NCBI GenBank assembly: GCA_020638655.1
Contig: JACKIC010000001.1
Span: 1-64,000, forward strand
DNA from: Planctomycetota bacterium
Lineage (GTDB): Bacteria > Planctomycetota > UBA1135 > UBA2386
Direction: 5' to 3'
Length of the DNA stretch: 64,000 nucleotides
The stretch's first letter is position 1. Each line of letters begins with the position of its first letter. Of the stretch, positions 34,087-44,662 are shown one piece after another. The notes under the pieces were generated by a model, which saw nothing but the letters and a program-made list of their open reading frames with translations, was not told where the DNA came from and did not search any database. The translations under genes were made by a program, and so were the position numbers.

Positions 34087-36039
34087 ATGACCCTATCAAG
34101 GAACTCCCGGACCCGGAACGGAGGACCCGTTGCCATCGGCGCCGCCCTGCGCCGGTTCAGCCGCCGCGGGCCGCTACCCGATCGGCGACCTGTGGAGAGA
34201 TGCGACGCAAGCTCGATCCGGGGCAACGGCCCCGCAACGGCGGGGCCATCCCCGCCGCCGGACGAGCCCCTGGCCCAACCGCAGCACCGTGTCTTCCTCG
34301 ACCTGGCGCGACTCGACCACGGCGACTTCGACACCGCCGGCCGTACGCTCGTCCAGAAGGCCGCAGACGTGCTTCAGACGGCCCGCGTCAGCATCTGGCT
34401 CTTCGACGCCGCGCACGAAGCCCTCGAGTGCCGGATCCTGCTGCAGGCCGACACGGGCGAGATCAGCGCGGGGCTGCGACTTCCCGTCGCCGCGTTCCCG
34501 CGCTACTTCGCGGCCCTCGAGGCCCATCGCATGCTCGCGGCCCACGACGCACAGAGCGACCCTCGCACCAGCGAGTTCACCGAGAGCTATCTGAAGCCGC
34601 TCGGGATCACCTCGATGATCGACTGCGGCATCTGGCAGAACGGCCGCCTCATCGGCGCAGTCTGCGCGGAGCACATCGGCGTGGCGCGCACGTGGAGCGT
34701 CGACGAACAGGACTTCCTGGCGTCGATCACCGACTTCGCGATGCTGATCGTCGCAGCGAGCGACCGCCGGCGCGCCATGGCCGAGCTCACCGAGGCCAAG
34801 CGCCACCTCGAGTCGACCAACACCCAGCTGCAGCAGGCGAACGCGCGCCTGGAGAACAACCTGCAGGAGAGCAAGCAACTCGCCGAGGATGCGCAGGTCG
34901 CCAACCGCGCCAAGACGGAGTTCCTGGCCAACATGAGTCACGAGATCCGCACGCCGATGAACGGCATCCTCGGCTTCACCGAGCTGCTGGCGGGCAGCGA
35001 CCTCGACCCGCAGCAGCGCGAGTGGCTCGACACGATCGGCCAGTCGACGCGCGCCCTGCTGACGGTGCTCAACGACATCCTGGACCTGTCGCGCGCCGAG
35101 AGCGGCAAGATGCGGGTCGACGCCGCGCCCTTCTCGCTGCTGGACGGCGCGCGCGATGTCGTCACGCTGTTCCTGCCGACCGCCGCCGAGAAGGGCGTGA
35201 CCTGCAGCCTCGACGCCGATCCCTCCATCTGCTGGTGCACGATCGGCGACAGCACGCGGGTCCGCCAGGTGCTGACCAACCTGATCGGCAACGCCCTGAA
35301 GTTCACCGAGACCGGCACGGTAACCGTGCGGCTCCGCATGGCGCCGGACGCGGCCGAACCGACGGTGCGCTGCGAGGTCGTGGACACCGGGATCGGCGTG
35401 CCCGCCGACAAGCAGCAGTTGCTGTTCCAGAAGTTCAGTCAGGTGGAGAGTTCCCACTCGCGGCGCTACGGCGGTACGGGTCTGGGGTTGGCGATCTCTC
35501 GCACACTGATCGGGCAGATGGGCGGCACCATCGGCATGCACAGCGCGGCCGCCGGCGGGTCGACGTTCTGGTTCGAACTGCCCAAGGCGCACGACGGCAG
35601 CGACTGCGATCCAGCCCCGACCACGGGCAGCGCCGCGCCGGCCGAGGACCTCGGCGATCGCGCGCGCGTCCTCGTGGTCGAGGACAACCCCGTGAATCAG
35701 CGGGTCGCGCTGGCGATGCTGCGCCGCCTCGGCGTCGACGCCGAGGTGGCCAGCGACGGCGCGACGGCGCTGGCGATGGCCGAAGGCCGCTCCTACGACG
35801 TCATCCTGATGGACTGCCAGATGCCGGTCATGGACGGCTTCGAGGCGACCGGCGCGATCCGCGACCTCGAACGTGAGCGCGGGGAACGCACGCCGATCGT
35901 CGCCGTCACGGCGCACGCGTTCCCGGACGATCGGCAGCGCTGCCTCGACGCGGGCATGGACGACTACCTCGCCAAGCCGATGAACCTCGCCGACCTGCGC
36001 GCGACGCTGGGCCGGTGGCTGTCGCCGCCGGCCCGGTGA
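34087..36039 (+). CDS. GAF-containing hybrid histidine kinase/response regulator
   Basis: A 650-residue soluble signalling kinase. A GAF domain is at about 75-225 (ARVSIWLFDAAHEALECRIL to AMLIVAASDRRRAM), then a short coiled coil (LTEAKRHLESTNTQLQQANA). HisKA has His285 in NMSHEIRTPMNG; HATPase motifs are NLIGNALKFTETG, VVDTGIGVP and GGTGLGLAIS. A C-terminal receiver has Asp576 in VILMDCQMPVMDGFE and Lys in YLAKPMNLAD. The start is uncertain: the first 65 residues are Arg/Pro-rich and the frame is open further upstream, so translation may begin later. No dedicated partner regulator is adjacent. Confidence 0.88.
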   Translation: MTLSRNSRTRNGGPVAIGAALRRFSRRGPLPDRRPVERCDASSIRGNGPATAGPSPPPDEPLAQPQHRVFLDLARLDHGDFDTAGRTLVQKAADVLQTARVSIWLFDAAHEALECRILLQADTGEISAGLRLPVAAFPRYFAALEAHRMLAAHDAQSDPRTSEFTESYLKPLGITSMIDCGIWQNGRLIGAVCAEHIGVARTWSVDEQDFLASITDFAMLIVAASDRRRAMAELTEAKRHLESTNTQLQQANARLENNLQESKQLAEDAQVANRAKTEFLANMSHEIRTPMNGILGFTELLAGSDLDPQQREWLDTIGQSTRALLTVLNDILDLSRAESGKMRVDAAPFSLLDGARDVVTLFLPTAAEKGVTCSLDADPSICWCTIGDSTRVRQVLTNLIGNALKFTETGTVTVRLRMAPDAAEPTVRCEVVDTGIGVPADKQQLLFQKFSQVESSHSRRYGGTGLGLAISRTLIGQMGGTIGMHSAAAGGSTFWFELPKAHDGSDCDPAPTTGSAAPAEDLGDRARVLVVEDNPVNQRVALAMLRRLGVDAEVASDGATALAMAEGRSYDVILMDCQMPVMDGFEATGAIRDLERERGERTPIVAVTAHAFPDDRQRCLDAGMDDYLAKPMNLADLRATLGRWLSPPAR

Positions 36040-36055
36040 GGCGCGCCGCGGCGAC

Positions 36056-38683
<2,628 letters not shown>

Positions 38684-38688
38684 GGCGT

Positions 38689-38695
38689 CCTCCTT
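38689..38695 (-). promoter_or_regulatory. Strong ribosome site of clpB
   Basis: AAGGAGG on the minus strand lies five bases before the ATG at 38683. It decides between this start and the in-frame ATG 60 bases upstream. Strong ribosome sites are uncommon in this window and mark the two heat-shock genes. Confidence 0.7.
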
Positions 38696-38823
38696 GGCGA
38701 ATTCAGGGGTCTGGGTTGCGAGCCCGCCGAATGCAGGATCCATGCCATCTTCAGTGTCCCGTTAATGGCTACAACGCAACTGCTTACAACTCATCAGGAC
38801 CAGTTCGCACGACCCTTTGGCAT

Positions 38824-38863
38824 GCCACCCTGGCGCAACCGCTCTACATTCAGCCATTTTGGC
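38824..38863. promoter_or_regulatory. Paired GCCA-N3-TGGC palindromes upstream of clpB
   Basis: GCCACCCTGGC (38824-38834) and GCCATTTTGGC (38853-38863) have centres 29 bases apart. The second is identical to the site upstream of hsp20. A perfect TGGCATGCCA palindrome (38818-38827) overlaps the first. The distal site lies inside the last codons of the cyclo-ligase gene. Confidence 0.4.
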
Positions 38864-39488
38864 ACCCTCGCCAGGCGGACACCGCAGCCAACTTCCTTGC
38901 GTCGAGCTCCCGCTCGGTGACGACCAGGTCCATGGGCAGGTCGTGGGCCTGCGGCCCGATCGTCGGCAGGCGCAGGCACTCGAAACCGATGCCGATGGCC
39001 CGCGGCCGCGGCGAACGCACCGCCAGCGTGCGGTCGTAGAAGCCGCCACCATTGCCGAGCCGGAAGTCCGCGTCGTCGAACCCCACCACCGGGATGAACA
39101 GCAGGTCGGGATCCACCTCGGGCCCGTCGCTCGGCACGGGGATGCCCCACACGCCAGGCTCCATGCGAGTCGCCGGGGTCCAGGCGCGGAAGACGAGCGG
39201 TTGGTCCTTGGCGACGACGACGGGCAACGCGGCCGTCGCGCCGGCCGCGACCGCGCGGCGCATCGAGGCCGACAGATCGACCTCGCCCTGGATCATCGAG
39301 TAGAAGGCGATACACGGCGCGGCGCGCCCCCGCTGGCCGGCATGCAGCGCGGCATCGACGATCCGGTCGACGTTGGCGACGACCGACTCCCTGGGCGCCT
39401 CCCCCACCGCGCCGCGAAGGGCGCGACATCGCGCGCGCAACTCCCGACGCATGGCCGCGACCTCCGCGGCGCTGGATTGCTCGCTCAT
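38850..39488 (-). CDS. fau: 5-formyltetrahydrofolate cyclo-ligase
   Basis: A 212-residue enzyme converting 5-formyl-THF to 5,10-methenyl-THF with ATP, part of one-carbon recycling. The signature FRLGNGGGFYDRTLAVRS (family GxGGGYYDR) is at about residue 154, and the N-terminal RRELRARCRALRG helix and EVDLSASMRRAVAAG match the family. The gene is upstream of clpB on the same strand, 166 bases from its ATG, and its last codons overlap a putative clpB operator. It is 37 bases downstream of purB, so folate and purine functions are neighbours. Confidence 0.92.
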   Translation of the reverse strand: MSEQSSAAEVAAMRRELRARCRALRGAVGEAPRESVVANVDRIVDAALHAGQRGRAAPCIAFYSMIQGEVDLSASMRRAVAAGATAALPVVVAKDQPLVFRAWTPATRMEPGVWGIPVPSDGPEVDPDLLFIPVVGFDDADFRLGNGGGFYDRTLAVRSPRPRAIGIGFECLRLPTIGPQAHDLPMDLVVTERELDARKLAAVSAWRGCQNG

Positions 39489-39525
39489 GTGTGCATGATG
39501 CCGCCGCGCCCGCCGCGGCGCGCGT

Positions 39526-40962
39526 TCAGACGCGGATCTCGCTGCTGAGCCCGCCGGCCTCGATGCCGGCCAGACGCGGCGCGACCTCGTCGCGCACGAA
39601 CGCGTCGACCTGCTCGGCCGAGCGCCCGACGAACCGCATCGGATCCATCAGGCTCGGCAGCTTCGCTGCGATCGCCGCGAACGCCGGGTCGTCGGCGATC
39701 AACTGCATCAGCGGATTGTCACGCCCCTCCGCCTTGACCGCGTGGGCCGCGGCGCGACTGTGGACGCGCACGCGCTCGTGCAGGTCCTGGCGGTCACCGC
39801 CGGCGGCGACACCGGCCATCAGGATCTCCTCGGTCGCCAGGAACGGCAGCTGCTCGCGCAACTTCTTCTCGATCACCTTGGGGTAGACGACGAGCCCCTT
39901 GGCGACGTTCTCGACCAGCATCAGGATGCCGTCGATCGCCAGGAACGACTCGGGGATGGCGATGCGGCGCACCGCCGAGTCGTCGAGCGTGCGTTCGAGC
40001 CACTGCGTCGCGGCGGTGTGCGCGCTGGTGCTGGCGACCTCGATCACGTAGCGCGCCAGCGCACAGACGCGCTCGCAGCGCATCGGGTTCTTCTTGTAGG
40101 CCATCGCCGAACTGCCGATCTGCTTGCTCTCGCTGGGCTCCTCGATCTCCCCTTCGTGCGACAGCAGCCGCAGGTCGTTGGCGAACTTGCTCGCCGACTG
40201 GGCGATCGCCGACAGCGCCTGGTGGATCGTCCAGTCGATCTTGCGGGTGTAGGTCTGGCCGCTCACCGCGATCGACTTGTGGAAGCCCATCGCCTTGGTC
40301 ACGCTCGCGTCGACCGCCGCGACCTTGTCGTGGTCGTTCCCCGCGAGCATCAGGAACGTCGCCTGGGTGCCGGTCGTGCCCTTCACGCCGCGGAACGGCA
40401 GCCAGTCGGCGACGCGCCGCACCTCGTCGAGGTCGAGCGCGAAGTCCTGCGCCCACAGGCAGGCGCGCTTGCCGACCGTGACCGGTTGCGCGACCTGGAA
40501 GTGCGTGTAGCCGAGGCACGGCTGCGCCCGCCACTGCTGTGCGAAGGCGGCGAGGGCCGCGATCACGGCGGCGAGGCGCTGTTCGAGCATGCGCAGAGCC
40601 CGGCGATAGATGAGCAGGTCGCCGTTGTCGGTGACGAAGCAGCTGGTGGCGCCCAGATGGATCACCGGCTTCGCCTTGGGGCACAGCTCGCCGTAGTGAT
40701 GCACGTGCGCCATCACGTCGTGGCGCAACTCCTTCTCGAGCTGCGCGGCGCGGTCCCAGTCGAACTCGTCGCGGTGCGCGCGCAGTTCGGCGATCTGCTC
40801 TTCGGTGACGGGGAAGCCGTGCTCGTGTTCGGCTTGGGCCAGCGCGATCCAGAGGTCGCGCCAGGCGGTGTGGCGCGCGCGCGGCGAGAACAGCTGCGCC
40901 ATGTCCTTGCTGGCGTAGCGCTCGATGAGCGGGTGGTCGAAACGTTCGCCGCGGTCCGTCAT
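39526..40962 (-). CDS. purB: Adenylosuccinate lyase
   Basis: A 478-residue purine enzyme catalysing fumarate release from SAICAR and adenylosuccinate. The fumarase/aspartase superfamily signature SSAMAYKKNPMRCERV is present at about 290-305. VIHLGATSCFVTDNGDL and YTHFQVAQPVTVGKRACLW are the other active-site segments, typical of the eukaryote-like, longer PurB group rather than the 430-residue Bacillus type. TAGACA lies seven bases before the ATG at 40962, again suggesting a short or absent leader. Confidence 0.96.
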   Translation of the reverse strand: MTDRGERFDHPLIERYASKDMAQLFSPRARHTAWRDLWIALAQAEHEHGFPVTEEQIAELRAHRDEFDWDRAAQLEKELRHDVMAHVHHYGELCPKAKPVIHLGATSCFVTDNGDLLIYRRALRMLEQRLAAVIAALAAFAQQWRAQPCLGYTHFQVAQPVTVGKRACLWAQDFALDLDEVRRVADWLPFRGVKGTTGTQATFLMLAGNDHDKVAAVDASVTKAMGFHKSIAVSGQTYTRKIDWTIHQALSAIAQSASKFANDLRLLSHEGEIEEPSESKQIGSSAMAYKKNPMRCERVCALARYVIEVASTSAHTAATQWLERTLDDSAVRRIAIPESFLAIDGILMLVENVAKGLVVYPKVIEKKLREQLPFLATEEILMAGVAAGGDRQDLHERVRVHSRAAAHAVKAEGRDNPLMQLIADDPAFAAIAAKLPSLMDPMRFVGRSAEQVDAFVRDEVAPRLAGIEAGGLSSEIRV

Positions 40963-41001
40963 GCGGGTTTGTCTACCCGCCCGCCCGTCGAGGTGCCACC
41001 T

Positions 41002-41391
41002 TCAGCAGCGGACCCAGACCCGGCGGTGCCGGGTCTCGTAGCGCTCCGGCACCCAGACGCGCCGGCAGCCGCCGCGGTCGATCAGGCCCCAGTGGCGGTG
41101 CCCGCAGCCGCTGTAGATCCAGCCGTAGCGCGCGGGAACGTGCTCTTCCTTCCAGTAGCCCGGCACGAGAACCTGCTCACAGACGGTCTCCCAGCGACCG
41201 CGCTGCGACTGGTGGCGGGTGCTGGCACCGCGGCCGTGATCGTGGTCGTGCCGCGCCGACACCACGCCCGTCGAGACGCGCGCCGAGACGTTGCGGCCGA
41301 GGCGCGCCTGGATCGAGACCTGGGCGGCGGCGGCATCCGAGAGGAGTGCGGCGCACAGAGCCGCGAGAACCGACAGCGGTAGTGCTTTCAT
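41002..41391 (-). CDS. Small secreted protein of unknown function
   Basis: A 129-residue protein with a clear signal peptide (MKALPLSVLAALCAALLSDAAAA). The mature part is rich in His, Arg, Trp and Tyr, with Pro-x-x-Tyr motifs: VPGYWKEEHVPARYGW and VWVPERYETRHRRVWV. Four Cys residues could form disulfides. It resembles small periplasmic YXX-repeat proteins but has no assigned function. Upstream in-frame ATG at 41412 is possible, but 41391 begins the signal peptide exactly. Confidence 0.6.
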   Translation of the reverse strand: MKALPLSVLAALCAALLSDAAAAQVSIQARLGRNVSARVSTGVVSARHDHDHGRGASTRHQSQRGRWETVCEQVLVPGYWKEEHVPARYGWIYSGCGHRHWGLIDRGGCRRVWVPERYETRHRRVWVRC

Positions 41392-41525
41392 GGCGGGCCG
41401 CCCAGCGCACATCGCGTGCCGCGCGTGTCACGATGTTCGAAGGCCGTGACGACGCCGTGCCATCGCCGCCTGTAGCGCACGCGAGACAGGTGCGCGCGAC
41501 GACCGCCCCTGCGAGAGGACAGCGG

Positions 41526-42020
41526 TCAGCAGGGCCCATAGGTCGCGAACGCCACGCTGCCGACGCAGACGACGAGCCACCACGGCAGGATGCGCAGCGC
41601 CGTTCGATCGCGGTCACCGACCGACAACAACACGAGCACCGCCAAGGTCGCGCCGCTGAAGTCGGACAGGACGTCGCCGGCCGATGCGGTCCGTTCGGGC
41701 ACGTACGACTGGTGCACTTCGTCGACGATGCCGTAGACAACCGCCAACAACACCGCGATCCGCGCCTTGCTGCGCGAGGCCGCGAGCTTGCGTTCGGCGC
41801 GGTCCGACAACGCCAGGAACCACGCCGCGCCGAGGCCGCCGTAGGCGAAGATGTGCATGCTGTTGTGGGCGAACTCGCTGAGCTGCACCGGCCCCAACGG
41901 AATCGACTGCTGCGCCGACAAGCGCCACAACGCGTACATCACCAACACCGGTGCGAGCAACCGCAGCAGCCGTGGCGTGCGCAGGTAGAGCTCCAACACC
42001 GCCGCCAGCCCCTTGGTCAC
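41526..42020 (-). CDS. VanZ-like membrane protein
   Basis: A 164-residue protein with four or five transmembrane helices. The VanZ-family core is clear: NSMHIFAYGGLGAAWFLAL and GIVDEVHQSYVPERTASAGD, then VLSDFSGATLAVLVLL (pattern DExHQxxVPxRxxSxxDxxxDxxG). The family includes the teicoplanin-resistance protein VanZ, but most members are of unknown role. No van cluster is present, so resistance should not be inferred. The GTG start at 42020 overlaps the previous stop by four bases (GTGA); a TTG at 42035 is the alternative. Confidence 0.82.
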   Translation of the reverse strand: MTKGLAAVLELYLRTPRLLRLLAPVLVMYALWRLSAQQSIPLGPVQLSEFAHNSMHIFAYGGLGAAWFLALSDRAERKLAASRSKARIAVLLAVVYGIVDEVHQSYVPERTASAGDVLSDFSGATLAVLVLLSVGDRDRTALRILPWWLVVCVGSVAFATYGPC

Positions 42021-42445
42021 GAACGCGCCACCCAACCGGCCAGGAGCAGCCCCCCGGCCGGATCGGCTTCGGCGGTGATCTCCTCGAGGTAGACCGACAG
42101 CAAGAACAGGCCGCGACCGCGCTCGCTCTCGAGAGAGGGCATGCCCTGCACCACGTCGGCCAGGGACGCGGCCAGCTCGGCGACCTCGCCGGCCGGCATC
42201 TCCGGGTCGTGGAACGCGACCCGCCAGCGCTCGCCGACGCGGTCGACAGTCAGGCGCAGATCCAGGTTCTTGTTGCGGTAGGCGGCGCCGTGCTCAATGG
42301 CGTTGTTGACCAGCTCGTCGGCAACGAGTGCCAGGACGTCGCCGAGCCCCTCGTCACCGCCCAGGCGCACCGCGGCGACCCGCACGTCGGCGCGCAGCTG
42401 GCGCAGCGCCGAACCAAGGGGCGGGAAGGACAAGGCCTCGCTCAC
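42017..42445 (-). CDS. RsbW-like serine kinase/anti-sigma ATP-binding protein
   Basis: A 142-residue GHKL-fold protein. The N box LVADELVNNAIEHGAAY and G box SERGRGLFLLSVYLEEI match anti-sigma kinases of the RsbW/SpoIIAB/HATPase_c_2 type. Such proteins bind a sigma factor or phosphorylate an anti-sigma antagonist (STAS protein). Neither partner gene is adjacent; the ECF-like factor is 39 kb away. It is translationally coupled to nadC upstream (ATGA overlap) and to the VanZ-like gene downstream. Confidence 0.8.
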   Translation of the reverse strand: MSEALSFPPLGSALRQLRADVRVAAVRLGGDEGLGDVLALVADELVNNAIEHGAAYRNKNLDLRLTVDRVGERWRVAFHDPEMPAGEVAELAASLADVVQGMPSLESERGRGLFLLSVYLEEITAEADPAGGLLLAGWVARS

Positions 42446-43332
42446 GCGCGCACCCCCTCGACGAGCAGCGAGAAGTCGACCGCGACGGCCGAGTGGGTCA
42501 GCGCCCCGACCGAGATCCGGTCGACGCCGCTCTCGGCGAAGGCGCGCACGGTGCGCAGGTCGACGCCGCCCGAGGCCTCGATCTCGATCTCCCGACCCAG
42601 TTCACGCGCCGCGGCGCGCAACGCGACCACCGCCGCGCGCAGCGGCTCGCCTGGTGCGAAGTTGTCCAGCAACACGATCGCCGCGCCGCCGCGCACGGCG
42701 GCGAGGCCCTCGTCGATCGAACGCGCCTCGGCGACCACGGGCCGATCCTGTCCGGCGACACAGTGCGCCACCACGTCCTCGTAGGGAGCCGGCGCCGCGA
42801 AACCGAAGTGGTTCTCCTTGAGCAGGACCTGGTCGTAGAGGCCGATGCGGTGGTTGCAGCCGCCGCCCGCGAGCACGGCCTGCTTCTCCAGCAGCCGCAT
42901 CCCGGGGGTGGTCTTGCGGGTGTCGAGGATGCGCGCCCCCGTTCCGGCGACGGCTTCGACGAACGCCCGGGTCGTGGTCGCCACTCCCGACAGCCGCTGC
43001 ACGAAGTTCAACGCGGTGCGTTCGGCGATCAGCAGGGCGCGCATCAGCCCCTCGACCTCGAGCACCAGTTGCCCGGGAGCCACACGCTCACCGTCGGCGG
43101 CCAGGCGCTCGATGCGGCACTCGGGATCCAACATCGAGAAGGCAACCGTCGCGCACTCCATCCCGGCGAGGCTGCCGGCCTGCTTGGCCAACATGCGAGC
43201 CCGGCCGCGGCCTGCTTCCGGCAGCGCGAGGCGGCTCGTAACGTCCGCCTGCAGCGATAGATCCAAGTCGCCGAGGTCTTCGGCGAGGGCGCGCCGGACG
43301 GCGTCGCGGACTGCATCGGCATGGCGGTCCAT
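42442..43332 (-). CDS. nadC: Nicotinate-nucleotide pyrophosphorylase (quinolinate PRT)
   Basis: A 296-residue NAD-synthesis enzyme joining quinolinate and PRPP. Family features are LAEDLGDLDLSLQADVTS near the start, the RTALNFVQRLSGVAT active-site helix, DTRKTTPGMRLLEKQAVLAG with the phosphate-binding Arg/Lys, and the barrel end EASGGVDLRTVRAFAESGVD with ISVGALTHSA. The length is normal. nadA and nadB are not in the window. TAAGCT ten bases before the ATG is a promoter candidate. Confidence 0.95.
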   Translation of the reverse strand: MDRHADAVRDAVRRALAEDLGDLDLSLQADVTSRLALPEAGRGRARMLAKQAGSLAGMECATVAFSMLDPECRIERLAADGERVAPGQLVLEVEGLMRALLIAERTALNFVQRLSGVATTTRAFVEAVAGTGARILDTRKTTPGMRLLEKQAVLAGGGCNHRIGLYDQVLLKENHFGFAAPAPYEDVVAHCVAGQDRPVVAEARSIDEGLAAVRGGAAIVLLDNFAPGEPLRAAVVALRAAARELGREIEIEASGGVDLRTVRAFAESGVDRISVGALTHSAVAVDFSLLVEGVRA

Positions 43333-43350
43333 GGTCGGCGGGAGCTTACC

Positions 43351-43701
43351 CTAACGCCCGCGCGGTCGCACTGCGGCACACCCGACCGCGTCCGGCGCGA
43401 CCACGGCGAATCCCCGCAGTTGCTCGACCGTGCCTTCGCCACAGCCGTCGACCCCGATCAGCCCCTCGAGGTCCGAGAACGGGCCATGGCGCACCCGGTG
43501 CAGCACGATCGCTTCGGCGCGGGTTCGCCCGATCCCCGGCAGCACCGTCAGTTCGGCGACCGACGCGCGGTTGATGTCGATCGCGACCGGGACCACGGTT
43601 GCGCCCGCCGGTGCCGGCAACAGACCGGTCGCCAGGGCCTTCACGGCGAGGCCGAAGACCGCGACACCCCAGATGCCCAGCAGCCGCCGCTCGCGGCTCA
43701 C
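43351..43701 (-). CDS. Helix-hairpin-helix (ComEA-like) protein
   Basis: A 116-residue protein with one N-terminal transmembrane helix (LLGIWGVAVFGLAVKALATG) and a C-terminal double helix-hairpin-helix DNA-binding module. The module has DINRASVAELTVLPGIGRTR and GPFSDLEGLIGVDGCGEGTV. Membrane anchor plus HhH is the ComEA layout of the DNA-uptake receptor. No other competence genes are nearby, so this is only a structural resemblance. The GTG at 43701 overlaps the ATPase stop by four bases. Confidence 0.75.
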   Translation of the reverse strand: MSRERRLLGIWGVAVFGLAVKALATGLLPAPAGATVVPVAIDINRASVAELTVLPGIGRTRAEAIVLHRVRHGPFSDLEGLIGVDGCGEGTVEQLRGFAVVAPDAVGCAAVRPRGR

Positions 43702-44603
43702 CAGCGGCGCAGCTGCGCCGCCATGCGAGCTTCCACTCCCGGCGTCTCGCCCGCCATCGGCAAGAGACCGCCGGTCGCACACTCGAGGTTCCTGAGCACC
43801 GTCTGGATCGCCTGGGACGTCGCACACTGGGGATGACTCACGGTCAGCGGCGGTTGCCCGAGACGACGCTGGCTGACCGCCGCGTCCTCGGGCACCTCAC
43901 CGATGTAGTGGATCTCACACCCCGCAAAACGGCGCGAAACATCGGCGAGCCGCTCGAAGGTCGCCTCACCCAAGCCGGCCTGCGTGACCCGATTCACGAT
44001 CAGGTGAATCTGCGGCCGCGACGGCTGGCGCGCCAGACACTTGATCAAGGCGTAGGCGTCGGTCAGCGCCGCGATCTCCGGATTGGTGACCACGACGGCG
44101 TGCTGCGACGCGAGCACGGTCGTCAACGACTGCGGCGAGAGGCCGGCGGGACAGTCGAGCAGGAGCACGTCGTGACAACCGGCGAGCCAGTGCAGCGCGC
44201 GCCCCAGCAGCTGCATGTGCCGGGCATCCAGTTCCGCCAGGCTGGAGACGCCGGAGCCGCCGGCGACGAGGCCCGGTCCATAGGGCGTGGCGGTCAGCGC
44301 CTGCTGCACGGAGACCGCGCCGTCGAGCAGGTGTTGCACCGAGTAGCGCGGCGTCACGCCGAACAGCAGGTGGGCGTTGGCGAGGCCGAAGTCACAATCG
44401 ACGACGGCGACCCGCCGACCGGCGCGGTGCAGGCAGATCGCGGCGTTGGTGGTGAGGAACGACTTGCCGGTGCCGCCCTTGCCGCTCGCGAACGCGATCA
44501 CCGTCGCCTCGCGAGCGCGCGACGGCTCCGCCGCTCCGGCGAGGCGGAAGAACCGCCGCAGGAAGCCGCCCGTTGGTTTGCTCGCGTCGAGATTGGGCTC
44601 CAA
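43698..44603 (-). CDS. MinD/ParA-like ATPase (FlhG-like)
   Basis: A 301-residue ATPase of the deviant Walker A group. FASGKGGTGKSFLTTNAAI is the P-loop with signature lysine, VVDCDFGLANAHLLFG is switch I, LLLDCPAGLSPQS is switch II, and HLIVNRVTQ is the base-binding region. FGLANAHLLFG resembles MinD/FlhG (YlxH), which set division or flagellar placement. No flagellar genes are seen. Start: TTG at 44603 has a GAGG ribosome site six bases upstream; a GTG at 44690 would overlap the upstream gene by 28 bases and adds residues that look non-coding. Confidence 0.82.
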   Translation of the reverse strand: MEPNLDASKPTGGFLRRFFRLAGAAEPSRAREATVIAFASGKGGTGKSFLTTNAAICLHRAGRRVAVVDCDFGLANAHLLFGVTPRYSVQHLLDGAVSVQQALTATPYGPGLVAGGSGVSSLAELDARHMQLLGRALHWLAGCHDVLLLDCPAGLSPQSLTTVLASQHAVVVTNPEIAALTDAYALIKCLARQPSRPQIHLIVNRVTQAGLGEATFERLADVSRRFAGCEIHYIGEVPEDAAVSQRRLGQPPLTVSHPQCATSQAIQTVLRNLECATGGLLPMAGETPGVEARMAAQLRRW

Positions 44604-44662
44604 GAGAATCCTCGTGGAACCAGGCCGCGGCGCCCCGCGAAGGGCGGCGCGGTGCGGTTCCG

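Noticed and set aside
41526..42020. Glycopeptide resistance determinant (VanZ)
   Set aside because: Only the broad VanZ-like membrane family is supported; no vanH, vanA or vanX genes are near, and most family members are unrelated to resistance.
43351..43701. DNA-uptake (competence) locus
   Set aside because: A single ComEA-like HhH protein without ComEC, ComF or type IV pilus genes is not enough; the neighbours are an ATPase and nadC.
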